Under the pieces are notes generated by a model. It was given only the letters and a program-made list of their open reading frames with translations. It had not been told where the DNA came from and made no database searches. Below, piece by piece: positions 26,667-35,411 of a stretch of 64,000 bases of DNA. Source of the stretch: Billgrantia zhangzhouensis (lineage in GTDB: Bacteria; Pseudomonadota; Gammaproteobacteria; Pseudomonadales; Halomonadaceae); contig NZ_JABFTT010000017.1 in assembly GCF_021404465.1 (NCBI RefSeq), positions 34,496 to 98,495 on the forward strand. Direction: 5' to 3'. The position numbers were made by a program, and so were the translations under genes. Each line of letters opens with the position of its first letter. The first letter of the stretch is position 1.

Positions 26667-28726
26667 GTGCACGCGTCCTCCCGGTCGAATGCGGTGGCCT
26701 GCAGCGCCAGCGTTTGCTCCAGGGTCTCGATGCCGCGTGCCTCCAGTCGCGGTAACAGTGCCAGCCACAGCTCGGCCGTCATGCGCGCGTCTCCCAGGGC
26801 GGTGTGGCGGGTGCCGGGCGGAAAGCTCAGGTCGTAGCGTTCGGCGAGAGTGTCCAGATCATGGCCATCCAAGCTTTCGTCCAAGGCACGTGAGATCAAC
26901 AGCGTGTCCAGCACCGGCATCTCGAGGATGACGCCGGTGCTGGGAGTCTGCAGGGCCAGCAGGTCGAATGCCGCATTGTGGGCCAGTATCACGGCATCGC
27001 CGATGTAGTCGCGAAAACGCGGCAGAATGACCGGCAATGGCGGGGCGCCGGCGACATCGTCGTCGGTGATACCATGAATCGCCGAGCTGGTGGGAGGGAT
27101 CGTTTTGCCGGGGTCGATCCGTGCGTCGAAGATGTCGCTGGCCAGCAGGCGTGAATTGACGATTCGGCATGCGCCGATGCTGATCACCGTGTCGCCGCGC
27201 CGCAGCTCCAAGCCGGTAGTCTCGGTATCGAAGGCGACGATCTCCAAGGCACGCAGTGGGCAGCGGGCCAGCTCGGCATCGGGCGGCGGCAGATCGGCGA
27301 TGCCGAAATCATGGAACTCAGGGCGCGGCGGCAACTGGCTGGGCGGGGCGCCGACGCGGTCCACGGCGGGCAGCGGCAGGCGCAGGCGGGCGTGCCGACC
27401 ATCGTCGTCAGCCAGACTCCAGGCATCGCTGGCGTGCTGGCGCAGCAGGTCGCCGATCCGGGGGGAAAGCGGCAATGCGGCGAGATTCTGTTCGCACCAT
27501 GTGGCCAGTGTGCGTTGCGGTAATGGACTGCCGGGCCAGATCAGGTCGAGATAGACACGGCGATTGCCGAGCAGGATCTCGCCCTCGAAATGCGTGGTGC
27601 CGGTATGCTCGCTCAGGCGCTCCAGCAGTGCCTCGAGCATCACCAGCAGGGCGGGAGCATCGCCCTTGAACCAAGCCGGCATACCGATGGGCAGAACCTC
27701 GAGGGGCCTGTCGCCCAGTCGCTCATTGAGCGATTGCCAGAGGTCGTTGGACCACAGTGGCACCAGCCGCTCGCCTTGCTGCTGCATGTCCTCGATCAGA
27801 CGCCCGAGGTCTTCGATCTCGTTGCCCAATGCGCGGCTTTCCTCATCGATGACCGCTTCCAGGCGTCGACGCAAGGTGTCGTCGATATGCCGGGTATGGC
27901 GTGCGCTGCCCAGCGCTTCGGCGGCGCTGGCCAGGCTAGCGCCGTGCCGGCGCAGCGGGGCGACTCGGTCGGCGAGGTTGGCACGAGCCCCCATCTCGCT
28001 GTTCCATACGGAAGTGGCATCGGTCAGTGTCAGCAGCGTTTCCCCATTGCTTTGAGGTACCCGGCGCAAGATTACGTGCAGCCAGCGCTCATTGCAGGGC
28101 ACCAACAGCTCGCGAGGGGAGCCGTCGTCGGGCAGTTGGCCCAGGGAGTCCTGCAGGCTTGAGATTGGCAGCAAGGCATCCAGACGCTTGCCTAGCCCAA
28201 GCCCCGGGTGATTTGCGAACAGATTCTCGGCGGCCTGGTTGAATAGCAGCAGGCGGCGGTGGTAATCGCAGAGCAGCAGTGGTATGTCGAGCACCTGCAG
28301 CAGCGTTTCGAGTTCCTGGCGTATGCGCGCCGCACTGCGTGCCCCTTCGGCATGCGCCGTGGCCAGGCGCGCGCGATCGCTGCGCCAGGCCTCGCGCACC
28401 CGCACCAGGTCGGGGCCAAGGCCGCGCAGCCAGCCTTCGGGCGGATAGTCGTCACGGGCGTCGGGATTGGCGACCAGTCGTGCGAGCTGCACCTGAAGAT
28501 GGCGCAGTGGAGTGAAAAGCATGCGTTCGAGCAGCAGGCCGACCAGGAAGATGGTGCCGCCGCCGGAAAAACAGCCCAGCCACAGGACCAGGCGAGCGAA
28601 GCCTTGGGGCTGGAACAAGCTGTCCAGCCAGGCCGCAAAGATGGCGCCTCCCAACAGGCTGATACCGCTGAGCAGTAGCCACAGGCCGATCAGGCGCTGG
28701 CGCTTGGGTAGCTTGCGCCCGAACAT
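26663..28726 (-). CDS. Membrane-anchored PAS-like sensor fused to a DEDDh 3'-5' exonuclease
   Basis: A 687-residue fusion. Two TM helices (about 12-32 and 42-67) are followed by a HAMP-like linker, a PAS-like region (about 125-235; LLLCDYHRRLLLFNQAAENLF) and a helical region resembling a degenerate kinase dimerisation domain (about 240-310). Residues about 495-670 are a DNA polymerase III epsilon-like exonuclease: VAFDTETTGLE (motif I, D and E), ILAHNAAFDLLAL (motif II) and HTALGDARMTAELW (motif III, H and D). All catalytic DEDDh residues are present. Its start overlaps the stop of the receiver gene (TGATG) and its end overlaps the small membrane gene. The placement inside a signalling operon suggests nucleotide or nucleic-acid turnover linked to membrane sensing, but this is inference. 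Confidence 0.85.
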   Translation of the reverse strand: MFGRKLPKRQRLIGLWLLLSGISLLGGAIFAAWLDSLFQPQGFARLVLWLGCFSGGGTIFLVGLLLERMLFTPLRHLQVQLARLVANPDARDDYPPEGWLRGLGPDLVRVREAWRSDRARLATAHAEGARSAARIRQELETLLQVLDIPLLLCDYHRRLLLFNQAAENLFANHPGLGLGKRLDALLPISSLQDSLGQLPDDGSPRELLVPCNERWLHVILRRVPQSNGETLLTLTDATSVWNSEMGARANLADRVAPLRRHGASLASAAEALGSARHTRHIDDTLRRRLEAVIDEESRALGNEIEDLGRLIEDMQQQGERLVPLWSNDLWQSLNERLGDRPLEVLPIGMPAWFKGDAPALLVMLEALLERLSEHTGTTHFEGEILLGNRRVYLDLIWPGSPLPQRTLATWCEQNLAALPLSPRIGDLLRQHASDAWSLADDDGRHARLRLPLPAVDRVGAPPSQLPPRPEFHDFGIADLPPPDAELARCPLRALEIVAFDTETTGLELRRGDTVISIGACRIVNSRLLASDIFDARIDPGKTIPPTSSAIHGITDDDVAGAPPLPVILPRFRDYIGDAVILAHNAAFDLLALQTPSTGVILEMPVLDTLLISRALDESLDGHDLDTLAERYDLSFPPGTRHTALGDARMTAELWLALLPRLEARGIETLEQTLALQATAFDREDACT

Positions 28727-29097
28727 CAGGCGTCCTCAGCGAGCAGGGCTTTCACCTTCTCGACCAGGGCCTGGGTCGAGAAGGGCTTGGTCACGTAGTC
28801 GTCGGCACCCAGTGCCAGCCCCTTCTCCCGTTCGACTTCGCGCCCATGGGCGGTGAGCATGATGATGGGGAGCCTGGCATGCCGGGGGTCGTGGCGCAGT
28901 TGCTCCAGCACGTCGAAGCCGCTCAGGCCGGGGAGGCTGATGTCGAGCAGGATCAGATCGGGCGGCGATTGCTCGACCTCGGCCAGGGCGCCTTCGCCAT
29001 CCTCGGCCGTTGCCACCTCGAAACCGGCCTGCTGCATCAGGAACTCCAGCGAAAGGACGATATTGGGCTCATCGTCCACCACTAGCACCTTGGCCAT
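28726..29097 (-). CDS. Single-domain response regulator
   Basis: A 123-residue CheY-like receiver with no output domain. Acidic pocket D8/D9, phosphoacceptor D52 in [10 protein letters not shown], the MLTAHG threonine and the Lys in VTKPF are present. It is the first gene of the operon containing the symporter-kinase, which is probably its phosphodonor. Because it lacks a DNA-binding domain, it probably acts by protein contact, perhaps on the sensor-exonuclease encoded next to it (inference). Confidence 0.9.
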   Translation of the reverse strand: MAKVLVVDDEPNIVLSLEFLMQQAGFEVATAEDGEGALAEVEQSPPDLILLDISLPGLSGFDVLEQLRHDPRHARLPIIMLTAHGREVEREKGLALGADDYVTKPFSTQALVEKVKALLAEDA

Positions 29098-29202
29098 GCA
29101 TCACTCCTCGAGAGTCTTGTATGTTATTGATCATTAGCCTAGTGCGCGTGTGGGGAGCGGCAAAGACGACCTTGGCAGAAGAGACGGCCGTCAGCGCATG
29201 GG

Positions 29203-29490
29203 CTAGCGCGGTTCGTCGCTGCCCTTCTCGAGTCGCCAGCGTTTGGGTCCCAGCGGGCCGAGCCATAGCCACACCTGCAGCAGCACCAGCACCGGTAACA
29301 GCCAGGCTGGTGCGCCGGTGGTGCGGATCAGGACGTAATAGATCAAGTAGGCGGTTACGCCGGCGGCAAGCCCCACCAGCGTGAACAGGAAGGCACGTGC
29401 CTGGCCTGGCTGGCGGGTCACACGAAAAAGCATGCCAATGAAGGCGCCAAAGGCGCCGGCCATGGCGAGTTGGAGCAGTGTCTCTTGCAT
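29203..29490 (-). CDS. Small hypothetical membrane protein
   Basis: A 95-residue protein with about three hydrophobic helices (about 5-22, 33-53, 60-80) and a basic C-terminal tail. I do not recognise the family. It lies 105 bases upstream of the receiver gene on the same strand and could be the first gene of that operon or an independent one. The frame is clean with plausible codon use. Confidence 0.6.
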   Translation of the reverse strand: MQETLLQLAMAGAFGAFIGMLFRVTRQPGQARAFLFTLVGLAAGVTAYLIYYVLIRTTGAPAWLLPVLVLLQVWLWLGPLGPKRWRLEKGSDEPR

Positions 29491-29772
29491 GAGCGTCTCG
29501 TCTTTCCACGGGCGGACTTCCTTCCGGCAGCGTAACGTGCGCGTTCTGTCGGTGCTGTAAGACTTTTGATCGGTTGGAAGGAGCCATACGACTTTAGCTG
29601 TAAATCGTTGACGCGAGAAGGCCGCGAATTGGACTTAGGGTCTCGCTCTGCGCATTCTTTCCCTGGCAGACTTCCTTGGCAGAGTCAGGCGTACTGCCGG
29701 ACCTGGCGCGTCGCGTAACAGGCGAGCCGGCAAGAAAGATAAAAGATAATCCTCAAACAGGAGCTGACCAGA

Positions 29773-31446
29773 ATGAGTGCCATCATCTTGCTGATTCTTG
29801 GTCTTGGGGGTATGGCAGCGGGGTACTTTCTCTATTCCCGTTTCATAGCCACCAAGATCTATCGTCTCGATCCCGATTTCAGAACGCCAGCCCATGAGTA
29901 CGAGGATGGGGTCGACTTCGTGCCGACTAATCGCTATATCCTCTGGGGCCACCATTTCACCTCAGTGGCAGGGGCTGCCCCCATCGTCGGGCCGGCCATC
30001 GCGGTCATCTGGGGTTGGCTGCCGGCCTTCCTGTGGGTAGTTCTGGGAACCGTGTTCTTCGCCGGCGTGCATGATTCCGGTGCCATCTGGGCCAGCGTGC
30101 GCAACAAGGCCAAGTCCGTCGGTGCGCTGACCGGCGACGTGGTCGGCGCCCGGGCCCGCAGCATCTTCATGATCGTCATCTTCCTGGTGCTGCTGATGGT
30201 CAACGCCGTGTTCGCCGTGGTCATCGCCGGGTTGATGATGAACTTCTCCAGCGCCGTGGTACCGGTATGGGGGGCCATTCTGGTCGCGCTGATCATCGGC
30301 CAACTGATTTATCGCCGCATTCTAAGCCTGCCGGTGGTATCGATTCTCGGCGTCATCGCCCTGTACGTGCTGATCTTCATCGGCCCCTCGGTACCCATCC
30401 AGATGCCGGCCGAGGTAGGGGGACTTTCCGGTAATGCGGTGTGGATTCTGATCCTGTTCGGCTATGCCGCCATCGCCTCGATGCTGCCGGTATGGGTGCT
30501 GCTGCAGCCGCGTGACTATATCAATGGTCTGCAGCTGTTCATCGGCCTGATCGTACTCTACGGCGCCATTCTGCTGCTCAACCCTAGCGTAGTGGCGCCG
30601 ATGATCAATGGCGACCTGCCGGCAGGCACGCCATCAATGCTGCCGCTGCTGTTCGTCACCATCGCTTGCGGTGCCATTTCCGGCTTCCACGGTCTGGTTT
30701 CCTCCGGCACCACCTCCAAGCAGCTCAACCGCGAAACCGACGCGCGTTTCGTCGGCTATTTCGGCGCCGTGGGCGAGGGCATGCTGGCACTGGCGGCTAT
30801 CTTGGCTGCCACGGCCGGTTTCGCTACCTTCGCCGACTGGCAGGCGGTTTATACGGCCTTCGGGGCCGGGGGTGTCAACGCCTTCGTCGAAGGCGGCGCC
30901 TACATGATTCACAACGGCCTGGGCCTGCCCGAGGTGACCGCAGCGACACTACTGACCGTGATGGCGGCGCTGTTTGCCGGTACCACCATGGATACCGGCC
31001 TGCGCCTGCAGCGCTACATTTTCCAGGAGTGGGGCGTGATCTATAACCTCAAGTGGATGACCAAAAACGTACCGGCCACGCTGCTCGCCGTGGGCAGCTG
31101 CTTGCTGTTGGCCTTTGGCGCCGGAGGGGCCGGTGGAACCGGCGGCATGATCATCTGGCCGCTGTTCGGCACCACCAACCAACTGCTGGCGGGTCTGACT
31201 CTGCTGGTGGTCACGGTGATGCTGGTACGCCTGCGCCGTCCCATGTGGTACACCCTGGCGCCGCTGTGCTTCCTGCTGGTGATGACCATCGCCGCGCTGC
31301 TCATCCAGTTGCGCACCTTCTTCAACGAGGGCAATTACTTCCTGCTCTTCGTGGACATCGTGGTGCTGATTGCCGCGATCCTGGTGGCCATGGAATGCGC
31401 CTCGGCGCTGAAGCGCTCGCGGGCGGAAGTGGCCCGTCAGGAGTGA
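29773..31446 (+). CDS. cstA: Carbon starvation protein CstA-family transporter
   Basis: A 557-residue inner-membrane protein with about 15 TM helices, of the CstA/BtsT family of peptide or pyruvate transporters. Conserved blocks include the N-terminal YKIYRLDPDFRTPAHE-like segment, WGHHFTSVAGAAPIVGPAIA, and FHGLVSSGTTSKQLNRETDARFVGYFGAVGEGMLAL. It is shorter than E. coli CstA (701 residues), as is usual for the shorter subgroup. A CAGGAG ribosome-binding site precedes the ATG. The 282-base upstream gap contains no promoter I can call with confidence. It is followed 14 bases later by the small CC-ending protein and then an ArsA-type ATPase, which look like one transcription unit. Confidence 0.9.
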   Translation: MSAIILLILGLGGMAAGYFLYSRFIATKIYRLDPDFRTPAHEYEDGVDFVPTNRYILWGHHFTSVAGAAPIVGPAIAVIWGWLPAFLWVVLGTVFFAGVHDSGAIWASVRNKAKSVGALTGDVVGARARSIFMIVIFLVLLMVNAVFAVVIAGLMMNFSSAVVPVWGAILVALIIGQLIYRRILSLPVVSILGVIALYVLIFIGPSVPIQMPAEVGGLSGNAVWILILFGYAAIASMLPVWVLLQPRDYINGLQLFIGLIVLYGAILLLNPSVVAPMINGDLPAGTPSMLPLLFVTIACGAISGFHGLVSSGTTSKQLNRETDARFVGYFGAVGEGMLALAAILAATAGFATFADWQAVYTAFGAGGVNAFVEGGAYMIHNGLGLPEVTAATLLTVMAALFAGTTMDTGLRLQRYIFQEWGVIYNLKWMTKNVPATLLAVGSCLLLAFGAGGAGGTGGMIIWPLFGTTNQLLAGLTLLVVTVMLVRLRRPMWYTLAPLCFLLVMTIAALLIQLRTFFNEGNYFLLFVDIVVLIAAILVAMECASALKRSRAEVARQE

Positions 31447-31460
31447 ACCGGAGGCATGCA

Positions 31461-31763
31461 ATGAGCGACGATCATGACAAGGAGCATGACTCTCGTCGCG
31501 AGCGGGTTCGGGCCTGGCTGAGCCAGGCCCGATTCGTCGCCGAAGAGTTCTACAGCGCGCGCTATCGCGGCGCCATCGCCCGCGCCAAGCGCGACGAGGA
31601 CGACCTGTTCATGCTGCTGGTATTCTCGGAGATGATGGGCGTTCCCAACCCGGCCGCCTATTACACGCTGGAGCTGCAGCCGTTGTTGCTCGAGCGCTTC
31701 CACGAGTGGCATCGGCGCATGGGCATGGAGCGCTCGCCCTTGGAGCATTTCAGGTGCTGTTAG
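31461..31763 (+). CDS. Small protein ending in Cys-Cys, CstA-associated (cory-CC-star type)
   Basis: A 100-residue, highly charged protein whose last two residues are both cysteine (HFRCC-stop). The middle contains ARFVAEEFYSARYRGAIARA and a hydrophobic/aromatic FMLLVFSEMMGVPNPAAYYTLEL segment. I recall a described family called cory-CC-star proteins, defined by this C-terminal pair and found beside CstA and ArsA genes; the naming is from memory. A GGAGG ribosome-binding site precedes the ATG. The invariant C-terminal cysteines suggest metal or cluster binding, or lipid/disulfide modification. No function is shown by the sequence. Confidence 0.75.
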   Translation: MSDDHDKEHDSRRERVRAWLSQARFVAEEFYSARYRGAIARAKRDEDDLFMLLVFSEMMGVPNPAAYYTLELQPLLLERFHEWHRRMGMERSPLEHFRCC

Positions 31764-31787
31764 CGTCCGGACCTCGAGCGAGCGGCG

Positions 31788-31881
31788 CCGGGGACAGGCC
31801 GCAGCGGGGGGCTTCTTCCAGGGGGGAAGAAGTATTGCCCAGGGAAGGGTTTACAGCGCCCCCGCATAGGCCTGTCGCCGG
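31788..31881 (+). other. Nested inverted repeats before the ArsA-type gene
   Basis: The 155-base gap holds an outer stem of 12 pairs with one mismatch (31788-31800 with 31869-31881) enclosing a perfect 8-bp hairpin CTTCTTCC/GGAAGAAG (31812-31819 with 31825-31832). The ArsA-type ATG lies 38 bases downstream. It could be an RNA leader, a processing site or an attenuator. Confidence 0.5.
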
Positions 31882-31918
31882 ATTGGCCGCGAAGCCACCA
31901 TGCTTCATAGGATGTGAC

Positions 31919-32926
31919 ATGAGAGAGTTACTCGACAAACGCCTGCTCTGGGTGGGTGGAAAAGGCGGCGTGGGCAAGACCACGGTAGCTGCATCGCTGG
32001 CGGTGCTGGCCGCTCGACGCGGGCGCCGGGTGCTGGTCGTCTCCACCGACCCGGCTCATAGCCTCGGCGACGTCTTCGACCGCGAACTGAACGATGCGCC
32101 GCGGCGCCTGCTGCCCAACCTGGACGCCATGGAGATCGACCCGGACGCCGAGGTCGATGCGCACCTGGCCCGGGTGACCGAACAGATGCGCCGTTACGCC
32201 GCACCGGAAATGATGGCCGAGCTGGAGCGTCAGATGCGCCTGACGCGGCAGTCTCCTGGCGCGCAGGAGGCCGCGCTGCTGGAACGGCTTTCACGTATCG
32301 TCAGCGACGATACGGCGCCCTACGACCTGGTGATCTTCGATACCGCGCCCACCGGGCACACTTTGCGTCTGCTGACCCTGCCCGAAGCCATGGCGGCCTG
32401 GACCGACGGCCTGCTGGCGCACAATCGCAAGTCCGAGGAGTGGGGCAAGGTGCTCTCGCATCTGACGCCCAAGCGTGGCCGTGACGTGGCCACACCCTTC
32501 GACGACCCCCAGGAAGACCCCTTGGACGACCTCGACGAGCGCACGCGTGACGTGGCGCGCACGCTGCTCGAGCGACGGCGTCTGTTCCATCGTGCCCGGA
32601 GACGCATCGAGAACGCACAGGAGAGCGGCTTCCTATTCGTGATGGCTCCCGAACGACTGCCGATTCTCGAGACGGCACGTGCCGTGCAGGCTCTCGAAGC
32701 AGTCAAGATTCCGGTGGCAGGTACCTTGGTCAATCGGGTGCTCCCCGACGATGCCGACGGTGAATTCCTGCGTGCCCGACGCGAGCAGGAGACCACGTAC
32801 CTGGCCCGCATCGACGAACAGTTCGCCCATTTGCCCCGTCCACGGTTGGCGCTACTGCCGAGCGACGTGCAGGGCATTGCCATCCTGGAGACGCTTGCCA
32901 GCCGGCTGGAGAGTGTTGGCTTCTGA
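31919..32926 (+). CDS. ArsA/GET3-family ATPase
   Basis: A 335-residue single-unit ATPase of the ArsA family. The deviant Walker A motif GGKGGVGKTT (residues 13-22) is followed by STDPAHSLGDVFD, and a later FDTAPTGHTLRLLTLPE block is typical of ArsA/Get3. There is no tandem second ATPase unit, unlike E. coli ArsA, and no arsB/arsD/arsR genes are nearby, so arsenite export is unlikely. Its conserved placement after cstA and the CC-ending protein suggests a chaperone-like or targeting role for one of them (inference). The ATG at 31919 has an AGGA ribosome-binding site; the longer upstream frame runs back into the preceding gene and was not used. Confidence 0.88.
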   Translation: MRELLDKRLLWVGGKGGVGKTTVAASLAVLAARRGRRVLVVSTDPAHSLGDVFDRELNDAPRRLLPNLDAMEIDPDAEVDAHLARVTEQMRRYAAPEMMAELERQMRLTRQSPGAQEAALLERLSRIVSDDTAPYDLVIFDTAPTGHTLRLLTLPEAMAAWTDGLLAHNRKSEEWGKVLSHLTPKRGRDVATPFDDPQEDPLDDLDERTRDVARTLLERRRLFHRARRRIENAQESGFLFVMAPERLPILETARAVQALEAVKIPVAGTLVNRVLPDDADGEFLRARREQETTYLARIDEQFAHLPRPRLALLPSDVQGIAILETLASRLESVGF

Positions 32927-33042
32927 TCGCGTCCGTTGGGCCGTCATTGCTGTATGGCAATGAACAAATCCATTCTCACCGGCTAATGCCTCGTTGCCGG
33001 GGCGTTTACACTGGCGCCTGAATTTTCCAGGAGAGCCCGACG

Positions 33043-33453
33043 ATGTCCGAGAGTGGACGACTGATCCAGCGATACTATGACGCCTTCAACCGTGGCGACT
33101 GGGCCGCCATGCTCGAATGTCTCGATGCCGAAGTGGCACATGACCTGAACCAGGGGCCACGCGAAACGGGACGTGACGCATTCCGCCAGTTCCTGGAGCG
33201 CATGGATCGCAGCTATGTGGAGCGGCTGGAAGACATCGTGATCCTGCCCAGTGCAGACGGTCACCGGGTAGCCGCCGAGTACACGGTACACGGCGAGTAC
33301 CGTGCCACCGATGAGGGATTGCCACCGGCGACTGGACAGCGCTACGTGCTGCCCGGCGGTGCCTTCTTCGAAGTGGCCGAGGGACGGATCACCCGAGTGA
33401 CCAACTACTACAACCTTGAGGAGTGGCTGCGTCAGGTGGGCGCCGAAGCATAA
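33043..33453 (+). CDS. NTF2-like (SnoaL/ketosteroid isomerase-related) protein
   Basis: A 136-residue protein with the alpha+beta-barrel pattern of the NTF2-like superfamily: an N-terminal helix IQRYYDAFNRGDWAAMLECLDAEVAHDLN, a central helix AFRQFLERMDRSY, and C-terminal strands ending in GRITRVTNYYNLEEWLRQV. The family includes isomerases, hydrolases and non-enzymatic binders; no catalytic set can be assigned. It follows the ArsA-type gene by 116 bases. A hairpin after its end (33478-33500) separates it from the convergent YdcF-like gene. Confidence 0.8.
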   Translation: MSESGRLIQRYYDAFNRGDWAAMLECLDAEVAHDLNQGPRETGRDAFRQFLERMDRSYVERLEDIVILPSADGHRVAAEYTVHGEYRATDEGLPPATGQRYVLPGGAFFEVAEGRITRVTNYYNLEEWLRQVGAEA

Positions 33454-33477
33454 GGCGACATTGATGAGGCGGTGAGC

Positions 33478-33500
33478 GCCCCTTGGTGCGGCCAAGGGGC
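33478..33500. terminator. Hairpin between convergent genes
   Basis: A perfect 9-bp stem GCCCCTTGG/CCAAGGGGC (33478-33486 with 33492-33500) with a five-base loop lies between the ends of two convergent genes, so it may terminate both. Neither side has a good T-tract. Confidence 0.55.
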
Positions 33501-33508
33501 GAACGGTG

Positions 33509-34252
33509 CTACGGCAGCAGGCCGCGTAGCGACTGGCCGGCACGCCCCAGCCACTCGTTCAAGGCGCGTGTGCTCTGGTTAAGGTGATAGGCCCGGGGTA
33601 GCCAGGCCTGGAGCCCTTCGGGCGGCGGGCTGGTGAATTCGGTCGGGGCGGGTACCACGGCTAGACCCTGGGCTTCGAACTCCGCCACGGCACGCGGCAG
33701 ATGCCAGGCCTGAGACACCAGCGCCACCCGGGCGATATCCTCGGCGCGCAGCATGTCGGCACTGAAACGAGCGTTCTCCGCCGTGCTGCGGCTCTCGCCT
33801 TCCAGCCAGCGTACCGGTACGTCGAAGACGTCGCGCAGGGCGACGGCCATCAGATTGGCTTCGGCGCTTTCCTCGTTATGTACCCGCCCGCCGCTGACTA
33901 GCAGCGGCAGTTCGGTTTGACGATGGAGATGGGCCGCGTAGGCCAGTCGGCGCCAGGTGGGATTCGCTGGCGCGTCGCCCCAGCCGAATTCGGGGGCCTC
34001 GTAGTCACGTCCGCCGCCGAGAATGACGATTGCCTCGACGCTTTCCAACTGCGCAGTGGACGGAGTGGTATAGGGCTCCAGCCCCTGGCGCAGGGTATGG
34101 CTGGCCATTGGCGTGGCAAACAGCAGCAACCCGAACAGACCCAGCATGATCAACAGGGCGCCGAGAAAGCGCTTTGGGCTCAGCAACAGCCCCAGGAGCA
34201 CCAGCAGCACGTTCAAGGTGGGCGGCAGGAGTAGGATCTTGAGCAGTGTCAT
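33509..34252 (-). CDS. YdcF/ElyC/SanA-family (DUF218) membrane protein
   Basis: A 247-residue protein with two N-terminal TM helices (about 5-22 and 28-50) and a DUF218 domain (about 70-225). Typical motifs are AIVILGGGRDYEAPEFGW, PLLVSGGRVHNEESAEANLM, the STAENARFS turn and VSQAWHLPRAVAEFEAQGL. Family members ElyC and SanA act in envelope integrity in E. coli. The start is 13 bases from the end of the carbonic-anhydrase-like gene upstream on the same strand, so the two may be co-transcribed. Confidence 0.85.
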   Translation of the reverse strand: MTLLKILLLPPTLNVLLVLLGLLLSPKRFLGALLIMLGLFGLLLFATPMASHTLRQGLEPYTTPSTAQLESVEAIVILGGGRDYEAPEFGWGDAPANPTWRRLAYAAHLHRQTELPLLVSGGRVHNEESAEANLMAVALRDVFDVPVRWLEGESRSTAENARFSADMLRAEDIARVALVSQAWHLPRAVAEFEAQGLAVVPAPTEFTSPPPEGLQAWLPRAYHLNQSTRALNEWLGRAGQSLRGLLP

Positions 34253-34264
34253 CGTTGCATTCCG

Positions 34265-35326
34265 TCAAACGTGATCGAGAAGTTCCAGTCTGCGGCTGGG
34301 CCAATGGACGACAGCTGTGCGAGATATCATGCCGGCCACCAGCCTGGAGTGTTCGCGAGCGATGACCTGGGCCGCGAACTTCGACAGGAAGCGGGACTTG
34401 AGTTCGGCGCGCGCGCGGTCGACGCCGATCGCTTCATAGGGCGTCGAGGCAAGCAGGAGGAAGCCGTCGTCGGGGACACGCCCCGCCTTCATATTGGCAT
34501 CGATGATCGCTGCGGCCGTACTGATGGGCTGGGACAGGTCGGGGCTGTAGGGCCCGACGATCAGCGCGGTATTGGGCAGGTGCAGAAAATCGAAGCCGCG
34601 ACCGACGCAGATCACCCATTCGCGGTGTTCGATATCGAGATCACGGGTGATGCCGCGCAGGGAGTCGACATGCTGCAGGTTGCCCTTCAGTAGCGGCAGC
34701 AGGTCACGGCGTATGTCGCTTGGCATGTCGGGACACAGGCTGGCAATACGGCGCTCGAGTTCACCCTCCTGGCTGGGCTGCAGCGTGCCGATGTCGAGTG
34801 TGGCGTCATCGATACCGTGTACGATGAGCGCGTCGCTATCCGTCTCGAAGCCGCATACCAGGGGATAGACGTGGCGGTGGTCACGGCCAAAGATACTCTC
34901 GGCCTGACGGCGTATCTCATGAGCGTGGGCCAGGGCGGCAGCCACATCACAGGCGAAGCCGGCACAGCCGCGGTTCCGATCGCCGCGGGAGAAATGGTAA
35001 CTGATGATCAGCAGTACGCCGCTGCCGCTATGGATGGCCTCATCGACGGCGTCGGTGAGCATCTCGCCGAGGTACGGCCAGCCCAGATGGAAGATGCCGC
35101 CCAGGTTGCGAAAGGGCGTGATGATACCCAGCGGCGTGCGCGTGACATGGGGAAGGTGGATGCGGCCGTCCATGCACTTCATGGCCAGGATGCGCGTGGG
35201 GTGGTTGGCCAGGTAACGCTCGCGAGCCAGCCAGGCCGAGGGGCTGCAATAGATCTCGGCATGCTCGTGCGACAGCGCGAGCAGGGCGTCGACGCGCTTG
35301 TCGATGGGATGATCGTGCAATGGCAT
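34265..35326 (-). CDS. Carboxysome shell carbonic anhydrase (CsoSCA)-domain-like protein
   Basis: A 353-residue protein with the metal site of a beta-type carbonic anhydrase: C51-x-D53-x-R55 (KCMDGR) followed by H111 and C121 (YHFSRGDRNRGC). The spacing H-x9-C is close to that of the carboxysomal enzyme CsoSCA and unlike the H-x2-C of common beta enzymes. PFRNLGGIF fits the strand after the first ligand. No carboxysome shell or Rubisco genes occur in the window, so it is an orphan homologue. It could hydrate CO2 in the cytoplasm, or have a different activity on the same scaffold. Confidence 0.72.
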   Translation of the reverse strand: MPLHDHPIDKRVDALLALSHEHAEIYCSPSAWLARERYLANHPTRILAMKCMDGRIHLPHVTRTPLGIITPFRNLGGIFHLGWPYLGEMLTDAVDEAIHSGSGVLLIISYHFSRGDRNRGCAGFACDVAAALAHAHEIRRQAESIFGRDHRHVYPLVCGFETDSDALIVHGIDDATLDIGTLQPSQEGELERRIASLCPDMPSDIRRDLLPLLKGNLQHVDSLRGITRDLDIEHREWVICVGRGFDFLHLPNTALIVGPYSPDLSQPISTAAAIIDANMKAGRVPDDGFLLLASTPYEAIGVDRARAELKSRFLSKFAAQVIAREHSRLVAGMISRTAVVHWPSRRLELLDHV

Positions 35327-35411
35327 GGTACGGCTCTGGTTATTGTTGTGTTGTTATCCTCCCTGACTGTGCCGAGTCATGCAAAGTCATCATTAGTCTC
35401 AGGCGTTTGCC

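Noticed and set aside
29682..29700. A TGGCA...TTGGCA pair before cstA resembling a sigma-54 promoter
   Set aside because: The spacing between the GG and GC dinucleotides does not fit the -24/-12 rule.
31919..32926. An arsenite efflux ATPase
   Set aside because: There is only one ATPase unit and no arsB, arsD or arsR genes are close; the cstA context points elsewhere.
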